From Deferribacter autotrophicus (GTDB taxonomy: Bacteria > Chrysiogenota > Deferribacteres > Deferribacterales > Deferribacteraceae), in assembly GCF_008362905.1 (NCBI RefSeq), contig NZ_VFJB01000005.1, positions 124,001 through 188,000 on the forward strand: DNA of 64,000 nt. Reading direction: 5' to 3'. A program made the position numbers and the translations under genes. This document shows, piece by piece, positions 37,240-44,879 of this stretch. The notes beneath the pieces were generated by a model that saw only the letters and a program-made list of their open reading frames with translations, had not been told where the DNA came from and did no database searches. Every line of letters begins with the position of its first letter. Positions within the stretch are counted from its first letter, which is position 1.

Positions 37240-37428
37240 TAATAAGGGTTGTAAGAGTGATACTTGAAATTTATTTCCTTAACCTTATCCTAAATCTTAA
37301 CCTTTTTAAACATTGAACCTTGAACTTTGAACATTGAACCTTGAACTTTTACTCTTTAGCCATTTCCCTGTCCTCCCTTTTACCTCTTCAACCCCTAATA
37401 CCCTCACAACCTTCTACAACCCTTATTA
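37240..37428. repeat. Long-range inverted repeat in the spacer upstream of queC
   Basis: TAATAAGGGTTGTA at 37240-37253 is the exact reverse complement of TACAACCCTTATTA at 37415-37428. Neighbouring bases also match partly, so the G/T-rich and C/T-rich blocks form the two arms of one degenerate inverted repeat of about 190 bp that encloses the 21-bp tandem repeat. Confidence 0.7.
37310..37351. repeat. 21-bp tandem repeat, two units
   Basis: Two adjacent 21-base units (37310-37330 and 37331-37351), each beginning ACATTGAACCTTGAACTTT, are identical over the first 19 bases. Each unit is itself built from TTGAAC sub-repeats, so the array looks like slippage-generated sequence rather than CRISPR. 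Confidence 0.85.
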
Positions 37429-37437
37429 ATAGGATTA

Positions 37438-37463
37438 TTTGTAAAAATTGAGGTGACACCAAG
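37438..37463 (+). repeat. Relic of the right end of the 236-bp element family
   Basis: The stretch TTTGTAAAAATTGAGGTGACA followed by CCAAG matches the right terminus of copy 2 (53390-53413) with only a few changes, including the GGTGAC core of the terminal inverted repeat. The hairpin core and left end are absent. It is either a decayed insertion or a solo end. Confidence 0.55.
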
Positions 37464-37631
37464 AAGTTACGTTATTGATAAATTTCTTTCGATATATTAG
37501 TAATATTTTATTTAAAATTTCATTATATTTGTTATAATCAAATTATGAAACTTAATAGACAATATAAGTATGGAAAAGTAAAAGAATTCAATAAATTATA
37601 ATCTTATATTTTATAAAAAAATGGAGGGAAA

Positions 37632-38339
37632 ATGTCTAAGGGTATTGTTTTGGTAAGTGGTGGAATGGATAGCTGCGTGACAGCAGCCATAGCCAAGGAT
37701 TTGGGATATGAGCTTTACTTTCTTCATGTCAATTATGGACAGAGAACTGAAAAAAGAGAATTACAGGCGTTCTATGATATATCATCTTTTTATAATGCTA
37801 AAGACACTATGGTTGTTGATATTAGTTATTTGAAAAAGATTGGTGGTTCATCTCTTACCGATGAGAGTATGGAAGTGGAAAAAGGTAAATTGAACAGGGA
37901 AGGAATACCTACCACCTATGTACCTTTTAGAAATGCAAATATACTTTCAATTGCTACGAGTTGGGCTGAAGTTATAGGGGCAGAGAAAATATTTATAGGA
38001 GCTGTAGAAGAGGATAGTTCGGGGTATCCCGATTGCAGGGAGATATTTTATAAAAAGTTTAACGAGCTTTTATCTGTGGCGCTTGCTTCAGACTTTAAAG
38101 TTGAAGTGGTAACTCCTTTAATTAATTTGAAAAAAGGTCAAATAGTGCAAAAAGGGGTTGAGTTGAAAGCACCTTTGCATCTGAGCTGGTCTTGTTATAA
38201 AAGTGAAGATAAGGCTTGTGGTGAATGTGATAGTTGTTTTTTAAGGTTGAAAGGTTTTATGGATGCCGGAGAGATTGATCCGATATCTTATAAGAAATAT
38301 CCTGATTTTTATCAGGAGTTTCTAAAAAGTTCTCACTGA
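37632..38339 (+). CDS. queC: 7-cyano-7-deazaguanine synthase
   Basis: QueC converts carboxy-deazaguanine to preQ0 in the queuosine tRNA-modification pathway, using ATP and ammonia. The 235 residues have the PP-loop VLVSGGMDSCVTA (6-18), GVELKAPLHLSWSCYK near 177 and the zinc-binding CGECDSCFLR near 197. GGAGGG lies 7 bases before the ATG. No other queuosine genes are nearby, so it seems to be monocistronic, with terminators directly downstream. Confidence 0.96.
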   Translation: MSKGIVLVSGGMDSCVTAAIAKDLGYELYFLHVNYGQRTEKRELQAFYDISSFYNAKDTMVVDISYLKKIGGSSLTDESMEVEKGKLNREGIPTTYVPFRNANILSIATSWAEVIGAEKIFIGAVEEDSSGYPDCREIFYKKFNELLSVALASDFKVEVVTPLINLKKGQIVQKGVELKAPLHLSWSCYKSEDKACGECDSCFLRLKGFMDAGEIDPISYKKYPDFYQEFLKSSH

Positions 38340-38356
38340 AAAAGTGAGAACTTTTT
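38324..38356 (+). terminator. Intrinsic terminator overlapping the end of queC
   Basis: A 14-bp perfect stem (38324-38337 with 38343-38356) with a 5-base loop has its right arm ending in TTTTT. It overlaps the queC stop codon. Confidence 0.85.
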
Positions 38357-38407
38357 ATTAAATAAAAAAATTTTATGATTTTATAAATAATTAAAAAAAG
38401 GGTTATA

Positions 38408-38452
38408 TCCCTAGTTTTTGCAAGAATTATCAAAAAACTGGGGGGATTTTTA
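38408..38452 (+). terminator. Second terminator-like hairpin between queC and pfkA
   Basis: The arm CCCTAGTTTTTG (38409-38420) pairs with 38431-38443 through one bulged base and one G-T pair, across a 10-base loop. A GATTTTTAT run follows. It could back up the queC terminator or act in the pfkA leader. Confidence 0.55.
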
Positions 38453-38484
38453 TAGAGATATTGCAATAAATCAATTATTATAAA

Positions 38485-38513
38485 TTAGTTGCCAATTTTT
38501 AAGTGGCAACTAA
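38485..38513 (+). promoter_or_regulatory. Perfect palindrome in the pfkA leader
   Basis: TTAGTTGCCA (38485-38494) is the exact reverse complement of TGGCAACTAA (38504-38513), with a 9-base spacer. It ends 6 bases before the GGGGGAG ribosome binding site of pfkA. It may be an operator or a hairpin that influences translation; the sequence does not tell which. Confidence 0.5.
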
Positions 38514-38529
38514 ATAAAAGGGGGAGTTG

Positions 38530-39492
38530 ATGAAAAGAGTTGCTGTTATAACAAGTGGTGGGGATTGCCCCGGAATGAATGCTGCAATAAGAAGTGTTGT
38601 GAGGACTGCTATTTCTAAAGGATTGGAAGTATATGGTATAGAGCAAGGTTACAAAGGGATGATAGAGGGGAAGTTTAGAAAACTTGAAAGTAGGGATGTG
38701 GCAAATATTATTCAACGTGGAGGGACTTTTTTAAGAAGTGCCAGAAGTGAGCGATTTAAAACGGAGGAAGGACAAAAGGAAGCTATAAAAAATCTTGAAA
38801 AGTTTAATATTGATGCATTGATTGTTATAGGTGGAGATGGTTCCTTGCGTGGAGCTAACGTGCTTTGTAAGAAATACGGAGTAAAAGTGATAGGGATTCC
38901 TGGTTCAATCGATAATGATATATACGGTACAGATATGTCTATTGGTGTTGATACTGCACTTAATACAATAGTAAGATGTATCGATTCAATAAATGATACT
39001 GCGAGTTCTCATGATAGGACATTTTTGATAGAGGTTATGGGTAGAGATTGTGGATATCTTGCACTTATGTCTGCCATTGCCGGTGGAGCTGAGGCGGTAT
39101 TGATCCCTGAAGTTCCTTACAACATCGAGAAAATAATTGAGAAGATTAAAAGAAGGTATGAAGAAGGTAAAACAAGGAGTATTATAATTGTGGCTGAAAG
39201 TGTTGGTTCTGCTTACGATTTTGGAAAAGTTTTTGGTATGATTGGTGGATTTGATACAAGGATTACTGTTCTTGGGCATTTGCAAAGAGGAGGTAGCCCC
39301 ACTGTTTTTGATAGAACGCTTGCCACAAGGATGGGTGCATTTGCAGTGGAAGCACTTTTAGATGGTGCATGTGGTGATATGGTTGCATTACAAAAGACTA
39401 AAATGGAACTTGTAAAACTTGATGAAGTGTTATTTAAAAGAAAAGAGCTTGATCCTACACTTCTAGAAATTGCTGAGATGTTAAGTAATTAA
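38530..39492 (+). CDS. pfkA: ATP-dependent 6-phosphofructokinase
   Basis: PfkA phosphorylates fructose 6-phosphate, the committed step of glycolysis. The start is the ATG at 38530 (GGGGGAG upstream) rather than the preceding TTG. The 320 residues show [15 protein letters not shown] (8-22), GGDGSLRGA near 102, [12 protein letters not shown] near 124 and [10 protein letters not shown] near 170. GGDGS with Gly at the ATP-binding position indicates use of ATP rather than PPi. It is followed by the small Cys-rich gene and the cobalamin adenosyltransferase with almost no spacing. Confidence 0.96.
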   Translation: MKRVAVITSGGDCPGMNAAIRSVVRTAISKGLEVYGIEQGYKGMIEGKFRKLESRDVANIIQRGGTFLRSARSERFKTEEGQKEAIKNLEKFNIDALIVIGGDGSLRGANVLCKKYGVKVIGIPGSIDNDIYGTDMSIGVDTALNTIVRCIDSINDTASSHDRTFLIEVMGRDCGYLALMSAIAGGAEAVLIPEVPYNIEKIIEKIKRRYEEGKTRSIIIVAESVGSAYDFGKVFGMIGGFDTRITVLGHLQRGGSPTVFDRTLATRMGAFAVEALLDGACGDMVALQKTKMELVKLDEVLFKRKELDPTLLEIAEMLSN

Positions 39493-39503
39493 GGAGGTGG
39501 CTT

Positions 39504-39704
39504 ATGGAATGTAAGGCTCATAAGATTGCGGAAAAATGTCCATGTACTTGGATGAGTTGTTCGAAAAGAGGTCGTTGCTGTGATTGTATAGCGTATCACA
39601 GAGAAAGGGATGAGTTGCCAGCTTGTTATTTTTCACCAGAAGCTGAAAAAACGTATGATAGGTCTTTTGTGAATTTTGCAAAAGATAAAGGACTTATTTC
39701 ATGA
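39504..39704 (+). CDS. Small Cys-rich protein (DUF6485-like)
   Basis: This 66-residue protein has eight Cys in its first 41 residues (C3, C12, C14, C19, C25, C26, C28 and C41), arranged as [17 protein letters not shown] followed by LPACYF. The pattern suggests a metal site, zinc or an iron-sulfur cluster. The match to the DUF6485 family is from memory of its Cys pattern. The role is unknown. GGAGGTGG precedes the ATG, and the stop overlaps the next gene by 4 bases. Confidence 0.8.
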   Translation: MECKAHKIAEKCPCTWMSCSKRGRCCDCIAYHRERDELPACYFSPEAEKTYDRSFVNFAKDKGLIS

Positions 39705-40237
39705 GTATTGCTACAAAAAAGGGTGATTTTGGAAAAACTTATCTGTTTTCGGGTGAAAGAGTAGAAAAAGATGATTTGAGAGTGGAGGCATACGGTACAG
39801 GGGATGAGCTTATTAGCCATCTTGCAGAATTAAAATTTTATGCAAAAGATTTTAAAGATTTTATTGAGGAAGTTCAAAAGATAATTTTTAAAATAAATGC
39901 CAACCTTGCAAGCACAAAACTTATGGAAAATTATTTTGTATCAGAAGAGGATATGGATTTTCTTGATAAGATGTTAGCAGATTTCGAAATGGAGTTTGGT
40001 AAGTTAAAAAGTTTTATAATACCGTCGGAAACACTGGCTGCTGCGAAGTGTGATGTATGTAGAACAGTTTGTCGCAGATTTGAAAGAAGAGTGGTGGCTT
40101 TGTCGAAAGATATTAAGATTGACAAAAACATTTTGAAGTTTATAAATAGGTTGAGTGATTGTTTGTTTATGCTGGCAAGGGTTGTTGGAAAAAGAGAAGG
40201 AGGTTATGTCGATGAGTTTAAAAAATCAAATACTTGA
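39701..40237 (+). CDS. Cob(I)alamin adenosyltransferase, PduO type
   Basis: The enzyme transfers adenosyl from ATP to cob(I)alamin, giving coenzyme B12. The 178 residues show the PduO signature: [37 protein letters not shown] at the N-terminus, then [18 protein letters not shown] near 110 and [22 protein letters not shown] near 146. The usual GTVDEL reads GTGDEL here. It overlaps the preceding small gene by 4 bases and contains the start of yqeY. It implies that the organism makes or salvages cobalamin. Confidence 0.9.
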   Translation: MSIATKKGDFGKTYLFSGERVEKDDLRVEAYGTGDELISHLAELKFYAKDFKDFIEEVQKIIFKINANLASTKLMENYFVSEEDMDFLDKMLADFEMEFGKLKSFIIPSETLAAAKCDVCRTVCRRFERRVVALSKDIKIDKNILKFINRLSDCLFMLARVVGKREGGYVDEFKKSNT

Positions 40238-40664
40238 TGATATGAAAAAATTTATGAGAGAAAAAAATGAAATAGCTCTTGGAGCAATAAGGATGCTTAG
40301 AGCAGAGATTAAAAATGCTGAGATAGATAAAAAGAAAGAGCTTGATGATGATGAGGTTATTCAGGTTGTTCAAAGTGCTATTAAAAAGAGAAAAGATGCG
40401 GTAGAACAGTACGAAAAGGCCGGTAGAGCTGATTTGGCTGAAAAAGAGAAAAAAGAGATTGAGATTCTTTCTAAATATCTTCCTGAACAGTTAAGCGAAG
40501 AGGAGCTTAAAAAAATAATAGAAGAGGAAATAGGCAAGCTTGAAAGTAAAGATAAAAAATATTTTGGTCAGGTGATGAAGGGTGTGATGTCTAAAGTTAA
40601 AGGAAGAGCTGATGGCAAGCTTGTGAATAAACTTGTCAATGAGGCGTTCAATGGGGGTAATTGA
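40212..40664 (+). CDS. yqeY: GatB/YqeY domain protein
   Basis: YqeY is a small helical protein resembling the tail domain of GatB, possibly acting near tRNA amidation; the role is not established. The start is set at 40212, since AGGAGG (40198-40203) is 8 bases away; the ATG at 40206 is too close. The 150 residues show GAIRMLRAEIKNAEIDKKKELDDDEVIQVVQSAIKKRKDAVEQYEKAGRADLAEKEKKEIEILSKYLPEQLSEEEL, the canonical family block. It overlaps both neighbours. Confidence 0.93.
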   Translation: MSLKNQILDDMKKFMREKNEIALGAIRMLRAEIKNAEIDKKKELDDDEVIQVVQSAIKKRKDAVEQYEKAGRADLAEKEKKEIEILSKYLPEQLSEEELKKIIEEEIGKLESKDKKYFGQVMKGVMSKVKGRADGKLVNKLVNEAFNGGN

Positions 40665-41169
40665 TATTGTCTTGTTAATAGTCATTGGGGTTTTTGGTAT
40701 CAAGGGTTTGTTTAGAGGGCTTATTAGTGAGGTTTTCGGTATTTTGGGATTAATTTTAGGGTATGTATTAGCTTATCAATATTATGGAATTTTTGCAAAG
40801 ATAATAAGTGGGTTTGGTATTAAACGAAGTGTTGCCGATGCCTTAGGATTTGTGATTACGTTTTTGCTGATTTACATTGTTATATTTTTAATTGGAACTT
40901 TACTTAGAAAATTCTTTAAAACGATTAAACTTGGATGGATGGATAAGACTGGTGGTTTTGCCTTTGGGGTTATAAAGGCAAGTGTCATTTTAGGTGTTTT
41001 GTTATATTTTCTTATATCTGTATTGCCACCTTCTGTTGCCATGTCAAAGGATTTGAAAAAATCACCTGTTGCCAAAAGTTTCATGAAGGTAACCCCTTAT
41101 GTTTTTGATATGCTGAATAAGTTGCCTAAGGAGAAAAAGAGAAATCCTTTTAAAGGTATAAAATTTTAA
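40651..41169 (+). CDS. CvpA family membrane protein
   Basis: This 172-residue inner-membrane protein has four hydrophobic helices (about 2-20, 26-46, 62-84 and 103-121). The N-terminal MGVIDIVLLIVIGVFGIKGLFRGLISEVFGILGLILGYVLA is the CvpA/colicin V production signature. The start is set at 40651, with GAGG at 40641-40644; the longer frame lies inside yqeY. The family function is only partly understood (envelope integrity). cvpA followed by mutS2 is a common arrangement. Confidence 0.88.
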   Translation: MGVIDIVLLIVIGVFGIKGLFRGLISEVFGILGLILGYVLAYQYYGIFAKIISGFGIKRSVADALGFVITFLLIYIVIFLIGTLLRKFFKTIKLGWMDKTGGFAFGVIKASVILGVLLYFLISVLPPSVAMSKDLKKSPVAKSFMKVTPYVFDMLNKLPKEKKRNPFKGIKF

Positions 41170-41172
41170 TAT

Positions 41173-43467
41173 ATGATCGATTTTGATGTTCTTGAATTTC
41201 CATTATACAAGAAGCTTGTATCCAGTGAGTTCACGTCAGTTTTTGCCAAAAAATATTTTTTTAATTTAAAGCCTTTTCAATCTGAAAATAGCATCAAAAA
41301 GGTTCAAAATTATATCCGAGAAATAATGAATTATTTGACAGGTACTGAAATTGAACTTTTTAATGATTCTGATTATGAGAATTTTTATCAAAACCTGATG
41401 GATCCATATAAGGGGTTTTCTGCCCAGGAGCTTGTGACATTTAAGATTTTTCATAAGTGGCTTGGAAATTTAAAGAAAGTTTTGTTGGAAAATGAAGCCA
41501 TCGATACATTGAGGGAAGTTTTAAAAGATATTTATTCATTTGGAGAATTGATAGAAGAGATAGACAAAAAAATCGCTGATAACGGACAGGTGAAAACAGA
41601 TGCCACAATTGAGCTTGCAACTATAAGGAAAGAGTTGAACAGTGTAGGTAAGCAGATAAATAAGACATTAAATTCCATTATTTACGGCAAATCGTCAGAC
41701 AGTTTTATTCAGGATAAGACGGTTGTGGAAAGAAATGGCAGGTTTGTTATCCCCTGTAAACCTAATTTCAGGCAGTTTATAAACGGGATTGTACATGATA
41801 TATCAAAGAGTGCTCAAACCTATTTTGTGGAGCCTGCGCAAATAGTGGATTTGAACAACCGTTATCAGTCATTGAAGATTGCGGAAGATGAAGAGATAAG
41901 AAAAATCATTTATGAGTTGATTGATAAGGTAAAGGGTAAAAGGTTTGAGTTGAGTTCTACTATTGCAGCGTACCAAAAACTGATTTTTTATATTGAATAT
42001 GCCAAATTTGTAAAAAATTTTGATGTGGTTTTCCCGGATATCGATGAGACTGTTGAATTCAAAAAAATTCATCATCCCATAATTTTGTTAACAAAAAAAG
42101 ATAATTCGGTGCCTCTTGATTTTATAATGGAGGATGGGAAAAAGGTTGTTGTTATCAGTGGGCCGAACACGGGAGGTAAAACTGCGGCCTTAAAATCGAT
42201 AGGATTAAATCATGTTATTGCCATGTGTGGGTTACCTCTTTTTGGACATTATGCAAAGATAAAACTTTTTAAAAATATAATGGCTGATATTGGGGACAAC
42301 CAATCCTTAGTGATGGATTTGAGTACTTTTTCTGCTCATCTTATGAATATTAAAAATATTGTGGATTTGGCTGAAAAGTCATCTTTGGTTTTGTTGGATG
42401 AGCTTGGAACGGGTACTGAACCTAAAGAGGGTGCTATTCTTGCTGTGGCAATTATTGAATACCTTGTTAAAAAAGGTTCGAAAATTATTGTTACCACGCA
42501 TTATAAAGAGGTAAAAGAGTATGCTTTGAAAAATGATTTTGCTGAAAACTATGCGGTGGATTTTGATTATAAAACCTTTACGCCGAAATATTCTTTATTA
42601 AAAGGGGTTATTGGTAAATCCGATCCTATTTTGATAGCCAGGCGTCTCAATTTTAATGAAGAGATAATAAGTTTGGCTTTGAAGAAACTTCAAGAAGATA
42701 AAACCAAAATGGAATATGAGCTTGAAAGATTAAATGATTTGAAGGTTGAGGTGGAAATATTACGAAAAAGATTGGAAGAGAAAGAAAAAGATCTGCAATT
42801 TAAAGAGGAAGTTTTAAGGAAGCGTGAGAAGGAACTTGAGGAAAAGTTGAGCAAAAAAGAAGAGCAATTGCTGGAAGAGGCGTATTATCTTTTACAAAAG
42901 GGGAGATCAATTTTAAAAGGGAAAATGAAAAAGGCAACCTTGGATGAGGTTGAAAAAGATATAAAAGTTACATCGAAAAAACTTGAAAAAATAAGTGAGA
43001 AGAAAAAGCCGCTGGAAGATGTAAAGGTTGGGGATAAAATAATTTTGGAAAAATATAATAAATTGGCGGAGATTCTTGAGGTTAAAAAAAAATCCGTGCT
43101 TGTGAATTTGGAGGGTATACGTATAGAGATTAAGAAGAAGGATTTGGTGGGTAAAAGACTTGAAGATGTGGAGAAAGAAAAACAAAAAGCTAAACAGTTG
43201 AGCGTAAAGGGGGAAGTTACAAAAAGTGTATCTTATGAGTTGAATATTATAGGGAAAAAAGTGGATGAAGCCATTGATGAAGTGGATAAATTTTTAGATA
43301 AATGTGTATTGGCCGGAATTAACAGTGCAGTAATTATTCATGGCAGGGGAACAGGCGCCTTGAGAAAAGGGGTGCATCAGTTTTTAAAAAATGATAGAAG
43401 AGTTAAATCTTTTAGGGTTGGGACATTTCATGAAGGTGGTGACGCCGTAACCATTGTGGAGTTTTAA
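41173..43467 (+). CDS. mutS2: Endonuclease MutS2
   Basis: MutS2 is a MutS-like ATPase with a C-terminal nuclease domain, linked to suppression of recombination and to rescue of collided ribosomes. The 764 residues contain a helical core and clamp (about 1-310) and an ATPase domain with Walker A GPNTGGKTAALKS near 331, the Walker B segment LVLLDELGTGTEPKEGA near 409 and THYKEVK. A long coiled coil (about 500-610) and a C-terminal Smr domain (about 690-764, with HGRGTGALRKGVHQFL) follow. The mismatch-recognition domain is absent, as expected for MutS2. Confidence 0.96.
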   Translation: MIDFDVLEFPLYKKLVSSEFTSVFAKKYFFNLKPFQSENSIKKVQNYIREIMNYLTGTEIELFNDSDYENFYQNLMDPYKGFSAQELVTFKIFHKWLGNLKKVLLENEAIDTLREVLKDIYSFGELIEEIDKKIADNGQVKTDATIELATIRKELNSVGKQINKTLNSIIYGKSSDSFIQDKTVVERNGRFVIPCKPNFRQFINGIVHDISKSAQTYFVEPAQIVDLNNRYQSLKIAEDEEIRKIIYELIDKVKGKRFELSSTIAAYQKLIFYIEYAKFVKNFDVVFPDIDETVEFKKIHHPIILLTKKDNSVPLDFIMEDGKKVVVISGPNTGGKTAALKSIGLNHVIAMCGLPLFGHYAKIKLFKNIMADIGDNQSLVMDLSTFSAHLMNIKNIVDLAEKSSLVLLDELGTGTEPKEGAILAVAIIEYLVKKGSKIIVTTHYKEVKEYALKNDFAENYAVDFDYKTFTPKYSLLKGVIGKSDPILIARRLNFNEEIISLALKKLQEDKTKMEYELERLNDLKVEVEILRKRLEEKEKDLQFKEEVLRKREKELEEKLSKKEEQLLEEAYYLLQKGRSILKGKMKKATLDEVEKDIKVTSKKLEKISEKKKPLEDVKVGDKIILEKYNKLAEILEVKKKSVLVNLEGIRIEIKKKDLVGKRLEDVEKEKQKAKQLSVKGEVTKSVSYELNIIGKKVDEAIDEVDKFLDKCVLAGINSAVIIHGRGTGALRKGVHQFLKNDRRVKSFRVGTFHEGGDAVTIVEF

Positions 43468-43480
43468 CTTATTGGCACTA

Positions 43481-43508
43481 AAAAACCTATTGAGGAATAT
43501 AGGTTTTT
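43481..43508 (+). terminator. Intrinsic terminator after mutS2
   Basis: AAAAACCTAT (43481-43490) pairs perfectly with ATAGGTTTTT (43499-43508) across an 8-base loop. The right arm supplies the T-run. It closes the pfkA-to-mutS2 operon. The rest of the 239-base gap to the next gene shows nothing clear. Confidence 0.8.
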
Positions 43509-43706
43509 AGACAAAAAGAGTAATGTTTCTTTCGGTTTTTTTAGTAAATATTTTAGTACCGATGAAATGCCTGGAAGGTATTATATAGATTGTATTTTAC
43601 CTTATTTATGACTAGTGTTTGCATTGTATGTTGGATTTGTTTGGGATGGGGGCTTAGTTTCACTTTTGTGGGAAGGAGTTTTCACTGTTAACTACAGGGA
43701 GGATTG

Positions 43707-44879
43707 ATGAAAAAAATAGCTGTTTTAGTCGTTGTTGTTTTATTGGTAGTTTTAATTCTATTAAGTGTAACTAAAAAGAAAAATCTTGATAGCCTTACAA
43801 TAAGCGGCAGGATTGAGGTTGATGTTGTAGATGTATCTCCTAAAGTGAGTGGAGAGGTCGTTAGAGTTTATTTTGACGAAGGGGATGAGGTAAAAAGAGG
43901 AGATATATTGGTAGAGCTTGGTAGAGAAGAACTTGATGAAAAGACGAATCAGTTAATTGCAAAAAAAAGGCAAGTAGAAAACGGTATAAGAGCTAAGGAG
44001 AGTGAGATTCAATCATATAGAGTAAAATTGAAACAGTTGTTAATCAAGAAGGAAAAAGTGTCAAAAGATGTGGAACTTGCAATTGAAATTGCAAAGAATG
44101 AAATTAAAGTAGCCAGCGCAAATGTAAAAATATTGGAAGAAAAGAAAGATGTTATTTTTGCAAATTTAAGAAAGGTTGAGAAAGATTATAAGCGATACAA
44201 AACATTGTACAACGAAGGGGCGATTTCAAAATCTATGTATGAGGATATCAGCTTAAAGTTTGATACGTTAAAAAGTGAATTTGAAAGTGTGAAGAAGGAG
44301 TTGGAATCTGCAAGACATTATTTGAGTAACAGCAAGAAAAACCTTGAAAGGGCAAAATTGCAGCGCAAAGAGATAGACTTGCTTGATAAAGAGATAAAAG
44401 GGATTCAAGAGGTTATCAATATTAAGATGAGTGAAAAACAGGGAATGGTTGAGTCTCTAAATGAGGTTAAAGCGATGATAAACGAGTTGCAGATTAAAAT
44501 TAATGATACCTATGTTAGAGCTCCCATTGATGGCGTGATTATGAGCAAAAATATCAATTTTGGTGAGATTGCTGTGGCTTATCAACCGGTTTATTCATTG
44601 TATGATCCGAAAAAAATATATTTTAAAGGTTTTTTCCCTGAGAAATATTTATCAAGAATAAAGCTTGGTGATAAAGTAAAAGTGTATGTGGATGGTCTTG
44701 AAAAAGGGTTTGATGCGAAAATTTCTTATGTGAGTGATAGAGCGGAGTTTACTCCAAAAGAGGTGCAGACGAAGGAAGAAAGAGTAAAGCAGGTTTTTGC
44801 TATTAAGGCCTATTTTAATAAACCAGATAAATATTTAAAGCCTGGTATGCCTGCAGATATGATTTTTCATTTCCAATGA
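43707..44879 (+). CDS. HlyD/YbhG-type membrane fusion protein
   Basis: This periplasmic adaptor belongs to an ABC exporter. The 390 residues have one N-terminal membrane anchor (about 4-22) and a lipoyl-like half (GRIEVDVVDVSPKVSGEVVRVYFDEGDEVKRGDILVEL near 34-72). A long coiled-coil hairpin (about 75-255) and the second lipoyl/beta-barrel half (YVRAPIDGVIMSKNINFGE near 271) follow. The start is the ATG at 43707, with GGGAGG upstream. It overlaps the ATPase gene by 4 bases. The gene order matches ybhG-F-S-R. Confidence 0.92.
   Translation: MKKIAVLVVVVLLVVLILLSVTKKKNLDSLTISGRIEVDVVDVSPKVSGEVVRVYFDEGDEVKRGDILVELGREELDEKTNQLIAKKRQVENGIRAKESEIQSYRVKLKQLLIKKEKVSKDVELAIEIAKNEIKVASANVKILEEKKDVIFANLRKVEKDYKRYKTLYNEGAISKSMYEDISLKFDTLKSEFESVKKELESARHYLSNSKKNLERAKLQRKEIDLLDKEIKGIQEVINIKMSEKQGMVESLNEVKAMINELQIKINDTYVRAPIDGVIMSKNINFGEIAVAYQPVYSLYDPKKIYFKGFFPEKYLSRIKLGDKVKVYVDGLEKGFDAKISYVSDRAEFTPKEVQTKEERVKQVFAIKAYFNKPDKYLKPGMPADMIFHFQ

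Larger units (their letters stand above)
37168..37631. other. Repeat-rich 464-base spacer without a clear gene
   Basis: This stretch holds a G/T-rich run of GGTTGTAA-type direct repeats (about 37218-37255) and a 21-bp tandem repeat. A C/T-rich block (about 37340-37425) contains the inverse of the first run, and a terminal relic of the 236-bp element family follows. Near 37533 there is a TATAAT, but no matching -35 is seen. I find no convincing coding frame, no preQ1 riboswitch and no RNA gene. Confidence 0.6.

Noticed and set aside
37310-37351. Tandem 21-bp repeats as a CRISPR array
   Set aside because: Units are directly adjacent without spacers, made of short TTGAAC sub-repeats, and no cas gene is present.
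37480-37631. PreQ1 riboswitch upstream of queC
   Set aside because: The conserved C-rich loop and A-rich tail of preQ1 motifs could not be found; the leader is simply AT-rich.
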